The notes under the pieces were generated by a model. The model saw nothing but the letters and a program-made list of their open reading frames with translations. It was not told the DNA's origin and searched no databases. 64,000 nt of DNA from Glaciihabitans arcticus (GTDB lineage: Bacteria; Actinomycetota; Actinomycetes; Actinomycetales; Microbacteriaceae): positions 1,302,001 to 1,366,000 of the forward strand of contig NZ_SISG01000001.1 of assembly GCF_004310685.1 (NCBI RefSeq). Direction: 5' to 3'. Numbering within the stretch: the stretch's first letter is position 1; the number at the start of each line of letters is the position of its first letter. A program made the translations under genes and the position numbers. Below, one piece after another: positions 43,194 through 51,585 of the stretch.

Positions 43194-44519
43194 CTAGAGC
43201 GGCTCGACCGGTTCGACGCGCGGCTGCGGTTCGGCGGCGACGTCATCCTGAGCTTCTGCAGCGGCGTCTGAAGCGGGCGCCTCATAGGGCTTCTGGTCGC
43301 TCGACGACAGCATCAGCCGGGCGGCGACCAGCACGACGATCGCGCTCAGGCCTCCGCCGACCCAGAACGGCAGGCGCAGGTCGATGCGGCTGAGGAATCC
43401 GCCGAGCACGGCCGCGATCGGGAACAGCCCCCACGTGATGGTGCGGATCATGCCGATCGTGCGACCGAGCAGCGGGCCCGGGATGAGCTCCTGGCGCAGC
43501 GAGCCATAGGACACGTTCCAGACGGAGATGCCGAACGCGCTCAACGCGTAGAAGAAGACGGCGATCCAAACGTTCGGGCCGAAACCGGTGAGCGCCATCG
43601 CGATGCTGCTGACGAGTGTGCCTAAGAACATGACCCGGCCGCGGCCGATCTTCTCGACGAAGAAGCTCGCGAGCAGGGCACCCGCAATCGCGCCCACGCC
43701 GACACCGGCGGTCGCGAAACCGATCGCCCAGATGGGCACGCTGAGCGTGTCGAGCAGGAACAGGATCGACGTCGCCTGGGCGAGCGTCAGCATCAGGCCG
43801 ATGAGCGCGGTCGCCGCTATGAGGTTGCGCAGGAAGCGATGCCCCAGGAGGAAGGACATCGCCTCCCGCACGTCTGCGCCGGCCGTGGCCCGCGCCTCGC
43901 CGGCGGCCGGCTCGGCTCGCAGCGCACGCGCCGCCGAGGCCGGCAGCAGCAGGGCGAGAGCGCCGGCCACCGCGAAACCCGCGGCCGTCGACCAGATCGG
44001 GATGACGATCGCGACGGCGAACAACACACCCGCAATCGGTGTCGCGACGAAATTCTGTACCAGCGTGTCCGCGGCCTGCATGCGGCTGTTGGCGCGCTCG
44101 AGGCCGCCCTTCGGCACAACACTGGGCATAACGGCGATCGTCGCGTTGTCGTAAACGGTCTCGGCGAGTCCGAACACGAGCACTGCGGCGTACAGCCACC
44201 AGATGGTGATAGCACCGGTGGTGATGAGGAGGGCGATCGCGATCGCGGCGAGCACCCGCAGTCCGTTGGCGACGGCCATGGCGTAGCGACGGTCCACGCG
44301 GTCGACGATCACACCCGACAGCACTCCGAACAGCAGCCAGGGCACAAAGGCGAGGGCGCTGATGCCCGCGATGAGAACGGGATCCTTGGTGAGGGTGGTG
44401 GCGATAAGCGGGATCGCGGTGCGACCGAGGCCGTCAGCGAGGTTCGAGGTGACCGAGGCGGCCCACAGCTTGCCGAAGTCCCGGCCGAGCGGGAGCTTCG
44501 GCGTAGCGGGAGCAGTCAT
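43194..44519 (-). CDS. MFS transporter (EntS/MFS_3-like)
   Basis: The 441-residue protein has about twelve hydrophobic segments. It begins LGRDFGKLWAASVTSNLADG and has the loop GVIVDRVDRRYAMAVANGLR (about residues 65-85) of the MFS_3 group, which includes exporters of siderophores and macrolides. It is the last gene of an operon with an ArsR-like regulator and a 69-residue membrane protein, with overlapping stops and starts throughout. Drug or siderophore export under control of that regulator is the likely role; the substrate is unknown. Confidence 0.88.
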   Translation of the reverse strand: MTAPATPKLPLGRDFGKLWAASVTSNLADGLGRTAIPLIATTLTKDPVLIAGISALAFVPWLLFGVLSGVIVDRVDRRYAMAVANGLRVLAAIAIALLITTGAITIWWLYAAVLVFGLAETVYDNATIAVMPSVVPKGGLERANSRMQAADTLVQNFVATPIAGVLFAVAIVIPIWSTAAGFAVAGALALLLPASAARALRAEPAAGEARATAGADVREAMSFLLGHRFLRNLIAATALIGLMLTLAQATSILFLLDTLSVPIWAIGFATAGVGVGAIAGALLASFFVEKIGRGRVMFLGTLVSSIAMALTGFGPNVWIAVFFYALSAFGISVWNVSYGSLRQELIPGPLLGRTIGMIRTITWGLFPIAAVLGGFLSRIDLRLPFWVGGGLSAIVVLVAARLMLSSSDQKPYEAPASDAAAEAQDDVAAEPQPRVEPVEPL

Positions 44520-44728
44520 CAGCGCTGCGGCTGCACGAAGCGCAGGGCGGCGTGCTCGCGGTGACGAAGGCTCGCGGCGTTCGCGACGAGGCGCGCCTGC
44601 TCGGCGTGGTCGATCGTACGCTGGAAGCGGGTCTCCGCCCAGGCGAGCAGGGCCACGGCGAGGCCGGTTGCGAGCCATGCCGCACCCTGGCGGCGGGAGC
44701 GAGTGAACTCGATGGTGATGGTGGTCAT
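44519..44728 (-). CDS. Small membrane protein of 69 aa in the ArsR-MFS operon
   Basis: One hydrophobic segment (about residues 16-33, AAWLATGLAVALLAWAE) is followed by a basic amphipathic stretch. Its ATG overlaps the regulator stop (ATGA) and its stop overlaps the MFS start (TGATG), so it is fixed in the operon by overlap on both sides. It could be an accessory of the transporter; no family was recognised. Confidence 0.72.
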   Translation of the reverse strand: MTTITIEFTRSRRQGAAWLATGLAVALLAWAETRFQRTIDHAEQARLVANAASLRHREHAALRFVQPQR

Positions 44729-45387
44729 GATGGGACTTCCTTGCTTGTCGTTTCAGGAACCTGCGTGCCGTCGATGACGGGGAACACGTTGATGTGTGTC
44801 TGAACGGGACGGGCGCCGGGAACCTTCTGGCCCCGGTACGCGACGACGAACTCGTCGAGCACGCCCTGCAGGCGGGTCGAGAGGTCTGAGGCCTGTTCGC
44901 GTGTGAGATTCAGGTTGGACATGGAGACGACCGAGGCTTCCATCCACGCCTGCGACAGCACATCGTCGCCGTTGTTGAGGAAGTCATCGAGGACGATCCG
45001 GCGGTTGACCATCCACTCGCGCAGCACGAGCTTGCTCGCCGCGCGTTCGGACGGCGTGGACTCCTCGCTCGGACTGCCGACCATGATTCCGCCGGGAACC
45101 CGCTCCCACCAGCGCTCGCGACCCGTGCCGCGACCCTGCACCTCGCGCACGAACTTGTGCTTCTCGAGCTGGCGCAGGTGGTAGCTGGTCGCACCGCTCG
45201 ACTCGCCAAGGCGCTCGCCCAGGCCGCTCGCGGTGAACTCGCCATAGGTGGAAAGGGTGTCGAGGATCTTCACGCGCAGCGGGTGTGCCAGCGCCTTCAG
45301 GCCCTCCATGTCGACAATGCGCGCCGGGATGTCGACCGTCGCCTGTGTGGACGGGGGCGGAAGCTCGGGGGTGCTGTCGTTGCTCAT
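44725..45387 (-). CDS. ArsR-like winged-helix regulator
   Basis: The 220-residue protein has an ArsR-type HTH (GLKALAHPLRVKILDTLSTY, SGLGERLGESSGATSYHLRQ, LEKHKFVREVQGRGTGRERW; residues about 28-95). A C-terminal region of unknown ligand follows; no metal-binding cysteines are visible. It is first in the operon with the 69-residue protein and the MFS exporter. Five TGCAAAG boxes lie over its own promoter (TTGCAA-17-TATCTT-6-ATG), so it is almost surely autoregulated. The mRNA appears leaderless. Confidence 0.9.
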   Translation of the reverse strand: MSNDSTPELPPPSTQATVDIPARIVDMEGLKALAHPLRVKILDTLSTYGEFTASGLGERLGESSGATSYHLRQLEKHKFVREVQGRGTGRERWWERVPGGIMVGSPSEESTPSERAASKLVLREWMVNRRIVLDDFLNNGDDVLSQAWMEASVVSMSNLNLTREQASDLSTRLQGVLDEFVVAYRGQKVPGARPVQTHINVFPVIDGTQVPETTSKEVPS

Positions 45388-45389
45388 AA

Positions 45390-45449
45390 TGCAAAGATAC
45401 GCTTGCAAAGCTTTCTTTGCAAGCACTTCTTTGCAACTGTTTCTTTGCA
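45390..45449 (-). promoter_or_regulatory. Five-box operator over the ArsR-like regulator promoter
   Basis: On the plus strand TGCAAAG occurs at 45390 and 45404, and its reverse CTTTGCA at 45415, 45429 and 45443; within each group the spacing is exactly 14 bp. The central pair forms GCTTGCAAAG-CTTT-CTTTGCAAGC, a perfect 10-bp inverted repeat. On the minus strand the -35 TTGCAA (45422-45417) and -10 TATCTT (45399-45394) lie inside this array, six bases before the ATG. Confidence 0.82.
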
Positions 45450-45451
45450 GG

Positions 45452-46675
45452 TTAGGAGGAGGCCCGCAATCGAATGAGCCGATAGACGACTCCGGCCACC
45501 AGAACCAGCACTCCGCCCGCTATCGACGGCCAGGGCAGCGTGGCAGCGAGCACGGCGCACAGCACTCCCCCGAGCGCGGCGATCACTCGCGGGTAGCGTC
45601 GGTCCGCCGCCGGCTGGCTGAGCGCGGCGACGTTGGCCACGAAGTAATACACGAGCACCCCGAACGATGAGAACCCGATCGCGCCGCGTAGATCCAGCGT
45701 GAGCACGAGCACGACGACCACGACGGTGAGCAGCAGTTCCGCGCGATACGGCGAACGATATTCGGGATGCACCCCCGCAAGCCATCCCGGCAGATCGCGC
45801 TCCCGCGCCATCGCCAGGCTCGTGCGTCCGATGCCCGCCATCAACCCGAGCAGGGCTCCGAGCGCGGCGATCGCCGCCCCCGCGCGGACCACCGGAGCCG
45901 CCCACGCGAACTGGCCGACGGCGGACGCCGCGAGCGGTGCGGCGTCACCGGCGATGCCCCCGGCTCCGAGCGACCCGAGCAGCACAACGGCAACCGCGGC
46001 GTAGACCAGAACGGTGATACCCAGCGCGATCAGAATGGCGCGCGGGATCGTGCGCGCGGGATTCCGCACCTCCTCCCCCAGCGTGGCGATGCGCGCGTAC
46101 CCGGCGAATGCGAAGAACAGCAACCCGGCGGACTGGAGAATGCCGTAGGGACCGGAGCTGAAGAGCTCGTGCTGGAACGACACGGCCGGCACCGCGGAGG
46201 CCACAGCCACCGCCAGGACCAGCAACACGATCACCACGATCACACGAGTGAGTGCTGCGGTCTTCGCGATGCCGCGATAGTTCACGATGCCCAGCACGAC
46301 GACCGCGATCGCCGCGAGTGGCCGCTCCCACCCGGCGGGTGCCGCATAGGCGGCGAAGGTCAGCGCCATGGCCGCGCAACTCGCGGTCTTGCCCACGACG
46401 AAGCTCCAGCCGGCGACGAAGCCCCACCACTCACCGAGCCGCTCCCGCCCGTAAACGTAGGTGCCGCCCGAGGTCGGGTACACGGCGGCGAGTTGCGCGC
46501 TCGAGGTCGCGTTGCAGAACGCGACGATCGCGGCAATGACGAGGCCGACGAGCAGCCCCGATCCGGCGGCCTGTGCGGCCGGGGTGAACGCGGCGAAGAC
46601 GCCCGCGCCGAGCATCGACCCGAGACCGAGGAATACGGCGTCGCGCGTTCCGAGCCGGCGGTCGAGGGAGGTCAC
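45452..46675 (-). CDS. APC-family amino acid permease
   Basis: The 407-residue protein has about twelve hydrophobic segments and the APC signature at the start (GLGSMLGAGVFAAFTPAA, the unwound helix 1 substrate site). ATSSAQLAAVYPTSGGTYVYG follows and LFFAFAGYARIATLGEEVRN lies at about residue 190. It should import amino acids or polyamines with protons. Start GTG 46675 is preceded at six bases by TATCCT, suggesting a leaderless mRNA. It is not obviously co-transcribed with the regulator downstream. Confidence 0.9.
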   Translation of the reverse strand: MTSLDRRLGTRDAVFLGLGSMLGAGVFAAFTPAAQAAGSGLLVGLVIAAIVAFCNATSSAQLAAVYPTSGGTYVYGRERLGEWWGFVAGWSFVVGKTASCAAMALTFAAYAAPAGWERPLAAIAVVVLGIVNYRGIAKTAALTRVIVVIVLLVLAVAVASAVPAVSFQHELFSSGPYGILQSAGLLFFAFAGYARIATLGEEVRNPARTIPRAILIALGITVLVYAAVAVVLLGSLGAGGIAGDAAPLAASAVGQFAWAAPVVRAGAAIAALGALLGLMAGIGRTSLAMARERDLPGWLAGVHPEYRSPYRAELLLTVVVVVLVLTLDLRGAIGFSSFGVLVYYFVANVAALSQPAADRRYPRVIAALGGVLCAVLAATLPWPSIAGGVLVLVAGVVYRLIRLRASS

Positions 46676-46712
46676 CCGGGCAGGATACGCCAGCGGGGTA
46701 AACGAGTATTGA

Positions 46713-46849
46713 CTAACCCCGGCAGAGCACCACGCCGTGCGGCTGTATTCGTGGCCGCAGCGCAGCTAACCCCGGCAGAGCACCTCGCCATGCGGCTGTA
46801 TTCGTGGCCGCAGCGCAGCTAACCCCGGCAGAGCACCTCGCCATGCGGC
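46713..46849. repeat. 53-bp tandem repeat, 2.6 copies, from the methyltransferase 3' end
   Basis: Units start at 46713, 46766 and 46819 with CTAACCCCGGCAGAGCACC and have period 53. The second and third are identical over the shared 31 bases; the first differs at two positions in the same span. The third unit is the last ten codons and stop of the methyltransferase gene, so the array is a duplication of the gene end with part of its downstream flank. Being downstream of the stop, the extra copies do not alter the protein. Confidence 0.92.
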
Positions 46850-47613
46850 ATGGCAAGCCAGCCGTCGGGAGCCTCGGCCCACGACCGCCACGAACGGCTG
46901 ATCTCCTCGAGTTGGTCCTGCGTCGCCGCACTCTTGCCGAGCGCGTCACCGGCAAAGGCGGACTGCAGCACCCGCGCCTCCCACATGCTCCCCCACCACT
47001 CGCGATCGGTTTCGTCGGCGAAGTTCCAGACCGAAGCGCTGCTCTCCACCGAGCTGAACCCGGCTTCGAGCGCCCACGCCTTGAGCAGACGCCCGGCGTT
47101 CGGCTCGCCACCGTTGCCGCGGTGCACCTGCTGGTAAATGCGCATCCAGAGATCGAGGCCCGGCAGCTCGGGGTACCAGATGGTCCCGGCGTAGTCGACG
47201 TCGCGGGCAGCCACCACCCCGCCGGGCCTCACGACCCGACGCAGCTCGCGCAGCACCTCGACGGGACGCGCGACATGCTGCAGCGTCTGGTGGGTGAACA
47301 CGATGTCGAAGCTGTCATCGTCGAACGGGAGCGCGTAGGCGTCCCCGACGAGGAATGACAGGTTGGGTTCCTCGAACTGACGAGCCTGCGCGATTACGTC
47401 GGCCGAGGCATCCAGACCCACCACAGAACCCGGGGCGAGCCGACGTGCGAGGTCGACGGTGATCGTGCCCGGGCCGCAGCCCACATCGAGCAGCGAGAGG
47501 CCGGGTGTGAGCGAAGGGATCAGGAACTCGGCCGAATTCTCGACGGTGCGCCACGTGTGCGACTTGAGCACCGACTCATGGTGGCCGTGGGTGTATTTCT
47601 CAGAAGCAGTCAC
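46819..47613 (-). CDS. SAM-dependent class I methyltransferase
   Basis: The 264-residue protein has the class I motifs: LSLLDVGCGPGTITVDLARR (SAM loop, about residue 55), GSVVGLDAS (motif Post I), VGDAYALPFDDDSFDIVFTH (about 105-125) and LRELRRVVRPGGVVAARD. This is the UbiE/COQ5-like methyltransferase group; the substrate is unknown. Start GTG 47613 has TATTCT six bases upstream and no ribosome-binding site, so a leaderless mRNA is likely; an upstream in-frame ATG exists at 47638. It is divergent from the M3 peptidase gene by 22 bases. Confidence 0.88.
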   Translation of the reverse strand: MTASEKYTHGHHESVLKSHTWRTVENSAEFLIPSLTPGLSLLDVGCGPGTITVDLARRLAPGSVVGLDASADVIAQARQFEEPNLSFLVGDAYALPFDDDSFDIVFTHQTLQHVARPVEVLRELRRVVRPGGVVAARDVDYAGTIWYPELPGLDLWMRIYQQVHRGNGGEPNAGRLLKAWALEAGFSSVESSASVWNFADETDREWWGSMWEARVLQSAFAGDALGKSAATQDQLEEISRSWRSWAEAPDGWLAMPHGEVLCRG

Positions 47614-47619
47614 CCCCAA

Positions 47620-47629
47620 AGAATAGGCT
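47620..47629. promoter_or_regulatory. Overlapping divergent -10 elements
   Basis: TAGGCT (47624-47629, plus strand) ends six bases before the M3 peptidase ATG. TATTCT (47625-47620, minus strand) ends six bases before the methyltransferase GTG. The two -10 hexamers share two base pairs. RNA polymerase cannot open both at once. No strong -35 is seen for either. Confidence 0.6.
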
Positions 47630-47635
47630 GGACGC

Positions 47636-49660
47636 ATGACGAATCCCTTCTTCGAACCGAGCACGCTGCCCTACGGACTTCCGCCCTTCGCCGAGATCAC
47701 CGACGAGCACTACCGCGAAGCCTTCGACAAGGGCTTCGAGGAGCAACTGCGGGAGATCGCGAACATCACGCGCCGCCGCGACATGCCGACCTTCGAGAAC
47801 ACCTTCATCCCGCTCGAGCAGAGCGGACAGCTGCTCGAACGCGTCGCCATCGTTTTCTTCAACAAGGCGTCTGCCGACAGCAACGACTTCACCAACGATC
47901 TCGAAGAGGAGATCGCGCCCCTGCTGGCCGCCCACTCCGACGCGATCAAACTGGATGCCCAGCTCTACTGGCGCATAAAGACCATCCGTGACCAACTCGA
48001 GACCCTCGACCTCGACGCGGAGGCGAAGTACATCGTGACCCGCTACTACGACGAGTTCACGATTGCCGGAGCCGGCCTCGGCGATGACGACAAGGAGAAG
48101 CTGCGGGAGTACAACAAGCAGCTCTCCACTCTCACGACGAAGTTCGAGAAGAACCTGCTCGCCGACACCAACGACCTGGCGGTCGCGTTCGACGACGTCG
48201 CCGAACTCGACGGGCTCGGCGCGGGCGAGCTCTCCGCTGCGGCTGAGGCTTCCAGAGAGCGCGGCCTCGAGGGAAAGTGGCTCATCACGATGATGAACTT
48301 CTCCGGCCACCCCTCGCTCTCCGCGCTCACGAACCGTGACTCCCGCAAGCGCATCTCCGACGCCTCGCGATCGAAGGGATCGCGAGGCAACGAGTGGGAC
48401 AACTCGCAGATTGTGCTCGACATCACGCGCCTCCGCGCCGAGCGTGCCCGCCTGCTCGGCTACGACAACCACGCCGCCTGGGTCACCGCCGACGAGACGG
48501 CGAAGACTCCGGAGGCCGTCGCCGCGATGCTCGGCAAGCTCGCCCCCGCCGCCGCGCGCAACGCCCTCACCGAGCAGAAGGACCTCGACGAGATCGCCCC
48601 GCATCCCATCGAGGCGCACGACTGGGCCTTCTACACGGAGAAGGTGCGCCAGGCCAAGTACGACGTCGACACCGCGGCGATGCGGCCCTACTTCGAGGCC
48701 GAGCGTGTGCTGCAGCAGGGCGTCTTCTTCGCCGCGACCCAGCTCTACGGCATCACCTTCACCGAGCGTCCCGACCTGCAGTCCTATCACCCCGAGGCCC
48801 GTATCTTCGAGGTGCACAATGAAGACGGATCTCCCGTGGGGCTGTACTCGTACGATCTCTACACCCGCGACTCGAAGCGGGGCGGGGCGTGGATGAACTC
48901 GCTCATCCAGCAGAACAGGCTGCTGGGGCATCCCACCATCGTCACCAACAACCTCAATGTGTCGAAGCCGGCCGCGGGCGAGCCCACGCTGCTCACCTAC
49001 GACGAGGTGAACACGCTGTTCCACGAATTCGGGCACGCGCTGCACGGCCTGTTCGCGCAGGTCGAATACCCGAAGGCGGGCGGCACGAACGTGTACCGCG
49101 ACTTCGTCGAGTTCCCGAGCCAGGTCAACGAGATGTGGATGCTCTGGCCCGAGGTGCTCGCCAACTACGCGGTGCACTACGAGACCGGCGAGGCGATGCC
49201 GCAGGAGTTCGTCGACAAGCTGCAGGCATCGAGCGCCTTCAACGAGGGCTTCGGCACCTCGGAGTATCTCGCTGCCGCCCTGCTCGACCAGGCCTGGCAC
49301 GTGATCACGGCCGATGATGCGATCGAGGATGTCACGGCCTTCGAAGCCGCTGCCCTCGCGAACATCGGACTCGACAACCCGGCCGTGCCCCCGCGCTACT
49401 CGAGCACGTACTTCGCGCACACCTTCGCGGGCGGCTACGACGCCGGCTACTACTCCTACATCTGGAGCGAGGTGCTCGACGCGGACACCGTCGACTGGTT
49501 CACGGAGAACGGCGGCCTCACGCGCGAGAACGGCGATCGGTTCCGCAACCGTCTGCTCGGCGTCGGCGGGTCGAAGGATCCGCTCGAGGCGTTCCGCGAC
49601 TTCCGGGGACGCGACGCCGTCATCGAGCCGCTGCTCAAGCGTCGCGGGCTGGGCGACTAG
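47636..49660 (+). CDS. M3-family metallopeptidase (oligopeptidase A / Dcp-like)
   Basis: A 674-residue zinc peptidase for short peptides in the cytoplasm. The active site HEFGHALHG (zinc His residues and catalytic Glu, about residue 462) is intact, with the downstream third ligand region FVEFPSQVNEMWML (Glu). The length fits the oligopeptidase A and dipeptidyl carboxypeptidase groups. No signal peptide is present. TAGGCT lies six bases before the ATG, suggesting a leaderless mRNA. It overlaps the convergent gene at 49657 by four bases. Confidence 0.94.
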   Translation: MTNPFFEPSTLPYGLPPFAEITDEHYREAFDKGFEEQLREIANITRRRDMPTFENTFIPLEQSGQLLERVAIVFFNKASADSNDFTNDLEEEIAPLLAAHSDAIKLDAQLYWRIKTIRDQLETLDLDAEAKYIVTRYYDEFTIAGAGLGDDDKEKLREYNKQLSTLTTKFEKNLLADTNDLAVAFDDVAELDGLGAGELSAAAEASRERGLEGKWLITMMNFSGHPSLSALTNRDSRKRISDASRSKGSRGNEWDNSQIVLDITRLRAERARLLGYDNHAAWVTADETAKTPEAVAAMLGKLAPAAARNALTEQKDLDEIAPHPIEAHDWAFYTEKVRQAKYDVDTAAMRPYFEAERVLQQGVFFAATQLYGITFTERPDLQSYHPEARIFEVHNEDGSPVGLYSYDLYTRDSKRGGAWMNSLIQQNRLLGHPTIVTNNLNVSKPAAGEPTLLTYDEVNTLFHEFGHALHGLFAQVEYPKAGGTNVYRDFVEFPSQVNEMWMLWPEVLANYAVHYETGEAMPQEFVDKLQASSAFNEGFGTSEYLAAALLDQAWHVITADDAIEDVTAFEAAALANIGLDNPAVPPRYSSTYFAHTFAGGYDAGYYSYIWSEVLDADTVDWFTENGGLTRENGDRFRNRLLGVGGSKDPLEAFRDFRGRDAVIEPLLKRRGLGD

Positions 49661-50430
49661 CGCGGGAGCCCGTCGATACCCGCGATCCGCTCGAGGGCCG
49701 CGAAGAACACGGCGGATGCCGGGTCCTCGATAACGTGGTGGTTGAGGTAGAGGCTCTCGAGCCAGCGGAGCGCCTCCGGTTCGGACAGCCCCACCCGGCT
49801 CCAATCGGTGCCCGGTGCGCCGGACGAGCGAGGCTCCTCCGTGCGCGGGTCGAGCCAGGCGCGGGCGATGGGGGTGTCGGGATCCCCGGCACCCTCCGTC
49901 CAGAGCAGCTCGATCGGGTGGTTGTCGCCGTCCGCGTGCTGGTGGTCGACCGAACCGGCACCCAGCCAGGGCAGCATCAGTATCTCGCCCTCGATCTCCA
50001 CGTCGAGCAGGTCGAGCTGGGCGGGATCGGTCTCGCAGACATAGATCGAGTAGCCGGCCTCCTGCCACGCGGCTGCCTCCTCGGCGTTCTGCTCGAGGCC
50101 GGGCATCAGCGCGTGCACGTCCTTCGCGAACGCCGTCGCCCAGGTGAGCAGGGCATCTGCGGCGGTGCGGGGAAACGGCGAGACGTCAGTCGACTCGCCG
50201 TCGGGGCGGTGATAGTGCAGGTCGATTCCGTCTGAGCTGACATCGAGGTGGATATCCCCGCGCTCGAAACCGATCGAGACGACGGTCACCTTCGCCTCCT
50301 CATCCCACTCGGCGTCGAGTTCGGGGTGTTCGAATCCGCGCGGCAGGCCGAGGCGGCTGGCGGTCTTCTCGCCGAGGTTCAGGACCACCTGGAGCGTGGA
50401 GGACGGCAAGCGGGGAAGGTCGTTGTTCAC
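49657..50430 (-). CDS. Hypothetical protein, 257 aa
   Basis: No family recognised. The protein is acidic and soluble, with strand-rich segments in the first 100 residues (VTVVSIGFERGDIHLDV, SSDGIDLHYHRP) and a long helical C-terminal part (LSEPEALRWLESLYLNHHVI). No signal peptide or membrane segment is seen. GTG 50430 is the start; CAGACT lies seven bases upstream. It may belong with the luciferase-like gene 19 bases upstream only by position; the two run in the same direction. Confidence 0.68.
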   Translation of the reverse strand: MNNDLPRLPSSTLQVVLNLGEKTASRLGLPRGFEHPELDAEWDEEAKVTVVSIGFERGDIHLDVSSDGIDLHYHRPDGESTDVSPFPRTAADALLTWATAFAKDVHALMPGLEQNAEEAAAWQEAGYSIYVCETDPAQLDLLDVEIEGEILMLPWLGAGSVDHQHADGDNHPIELLWTEGAGDPDTPIARAWLDPRTEEPRSSGAPGTDWSRVGLSEPEALRWLESLYLNHHVIEDPASAVFFAALERIAGIDGLPR

Positions 50431-50449
50431 ACCGACCAGTCTGACAGCC

Positions 50450-51466
50450 CTAGCGGGCGAGCGTCGCGACTTCCCTCAGGGTCCGCAGCTTCGTCTCGAG
50501 GTCCGGCCCCTGCGGGGCGATGAGCACCTCGTCGGCTCCGGTCGAATCCGCGAGAGCCCGGATGCGCCGGGTCACGTGATCGATATCGCCCACCGCCTGC
50601 TGGCGGTTGCGCTCTGTGACGAAGACGGTCTCGGCCGTGGTCCACTCGTGCGCCTCGGCCTCGGCGAGGGACGGGATGCGGGTGGGTCGCCCACCGAAGC
50701 GCAACCGCACCGACAGGAGCGAATTGGGCAGAGCGAGGCGTTCGGCCTGCGCCGCGTCATCCGCCACCAGGGCAGAGACGGCGACCATGGAACGAGGCTT
50801 TTCGAGCAGGGCGGAGGGTTCGAAACGCTCGCGGTACAGTTCGAACGCCGCGGGGGTGTCGTCGCTGCCGGCGAAGTGGTGCGCGAACGCGAACGGAAGG
50901 CCGAGCATGCCGGCCAGCTGGGCGCTGAACCCGCTCGAGCCGAGCAGCCAGAGCTGCGGTGAGTCGCCCGCGCCGGGCACGGCGACGAGCTTCGATCCGA
51001 TGCCGTTCTCGAGGGGTGGGATGGTGCCGAACCAGGCAAGCAATTCGACGACCTGGTTGGGAAAGTCGTCGACCGAGTCCGGGCCGGCCCCGCGGCGCAA
51101 CACCGAGGAAGTGAGCTGGTCGGTTCCGGGCGCGCGACCGAGCCCCAGGTCGATGCGGTCGCCGTGCAGGGCAACGAGGGTTCCGAACTGCTCGGCCACC
51201 ACGAGCGAGGAGTGGTTGGGCAGCATGACCCCACCCGAGCCGACCCGGATGCGCTCGGTCGCGGCGGCGATCGCCCCGATCAGCACGGCGGGTGCCGAGC
51301 TCGCGACGGCTGGCATTCCGTGGTGCTCCGCGACCCAGAACCTTTCGTAGCCGAGCGCGTCGGCCACCTGCGCGGTCTGGATGGTCTGGCGGATCGCCTC
51401 GGCGTTGGACATGCCCTCGTAGACGGAGGCGAGATCGAGCACGGAGAGCGGGATGGGGGAAGTCAC
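50450..51466 (-). CDS. Luciferase-like (LLM) flavin-dependent oxidoreductase, MsnO8 type
   Basis: A 338-residue TIM-barrel flavoprotein. It begins [20 protein letters not shown] and continues with [20 protein letters not shown] and [20 protein letters not shown], the bacterial luciferase-like signatures. GRAPGTDQ and [13 protein letters not shown] come later, as in the MsnO8 group. Such enzymes oxidise small organic substrates with reduced FMN. The substrate is unknown. Start GTG 51466 fits the usual family N-terminus; ATG 51484 in frame is possible. Confidence 0.9.
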   Translation of the reverse strand: MTSPIPLSVLDLASVYEGMSNAEAIRQTIQTAQVADALGYERFWVAEHHGMPAVASSAPAVLIGAIAAATERIRVGSGGVMLPNHSSLVVAEQFGTLVALHGDRIDLGLGRAPGTDQLTSSVLRRGAGPDSVDDFPNQVVELLAWFGTIPPLENGIGSKLVAVPGAGDSPQLWLLGSSGFSAQLAGMLGLPFAFAHHFAGSDDTPAAFELYRERFEPSALLEKPRSMVAVSALVADDAAQAERLALPNSLLSVRLRFGGRPTRIPSLAEAEAHEWTTAETVFVTERNRQQAVGDIDHVTRRIRALADSTGADEVLIAPQGPDLETKLRTLREVATLAR

Positions 51467-51585
51467 GCTAGGGGCAACCCGCATACCCGCATCGGCTATT
51501 CCGCAAACTGAGCAATCACTACTCAGGCCAGCGAAGCGGCCGATCTCCAGACTGGCATCAACCCGTTCACAGCCCGAGGAGAATC

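Noticed and set aside
46713-46849. Tandem repeat considered as a CRISPR array
   Set aside because: Units are directly adjacent with a 53-bp period, there are no unique spacers, and no cas genes are present.
47600-50068. 822-aa open frame antisense to the M3 peptidase
   Set aside because: The M3 peptidase with HEFGHALHG is on the plus strand; this frame is its shadow and overlaps the real minus-strand gene at 49657 in another frame.
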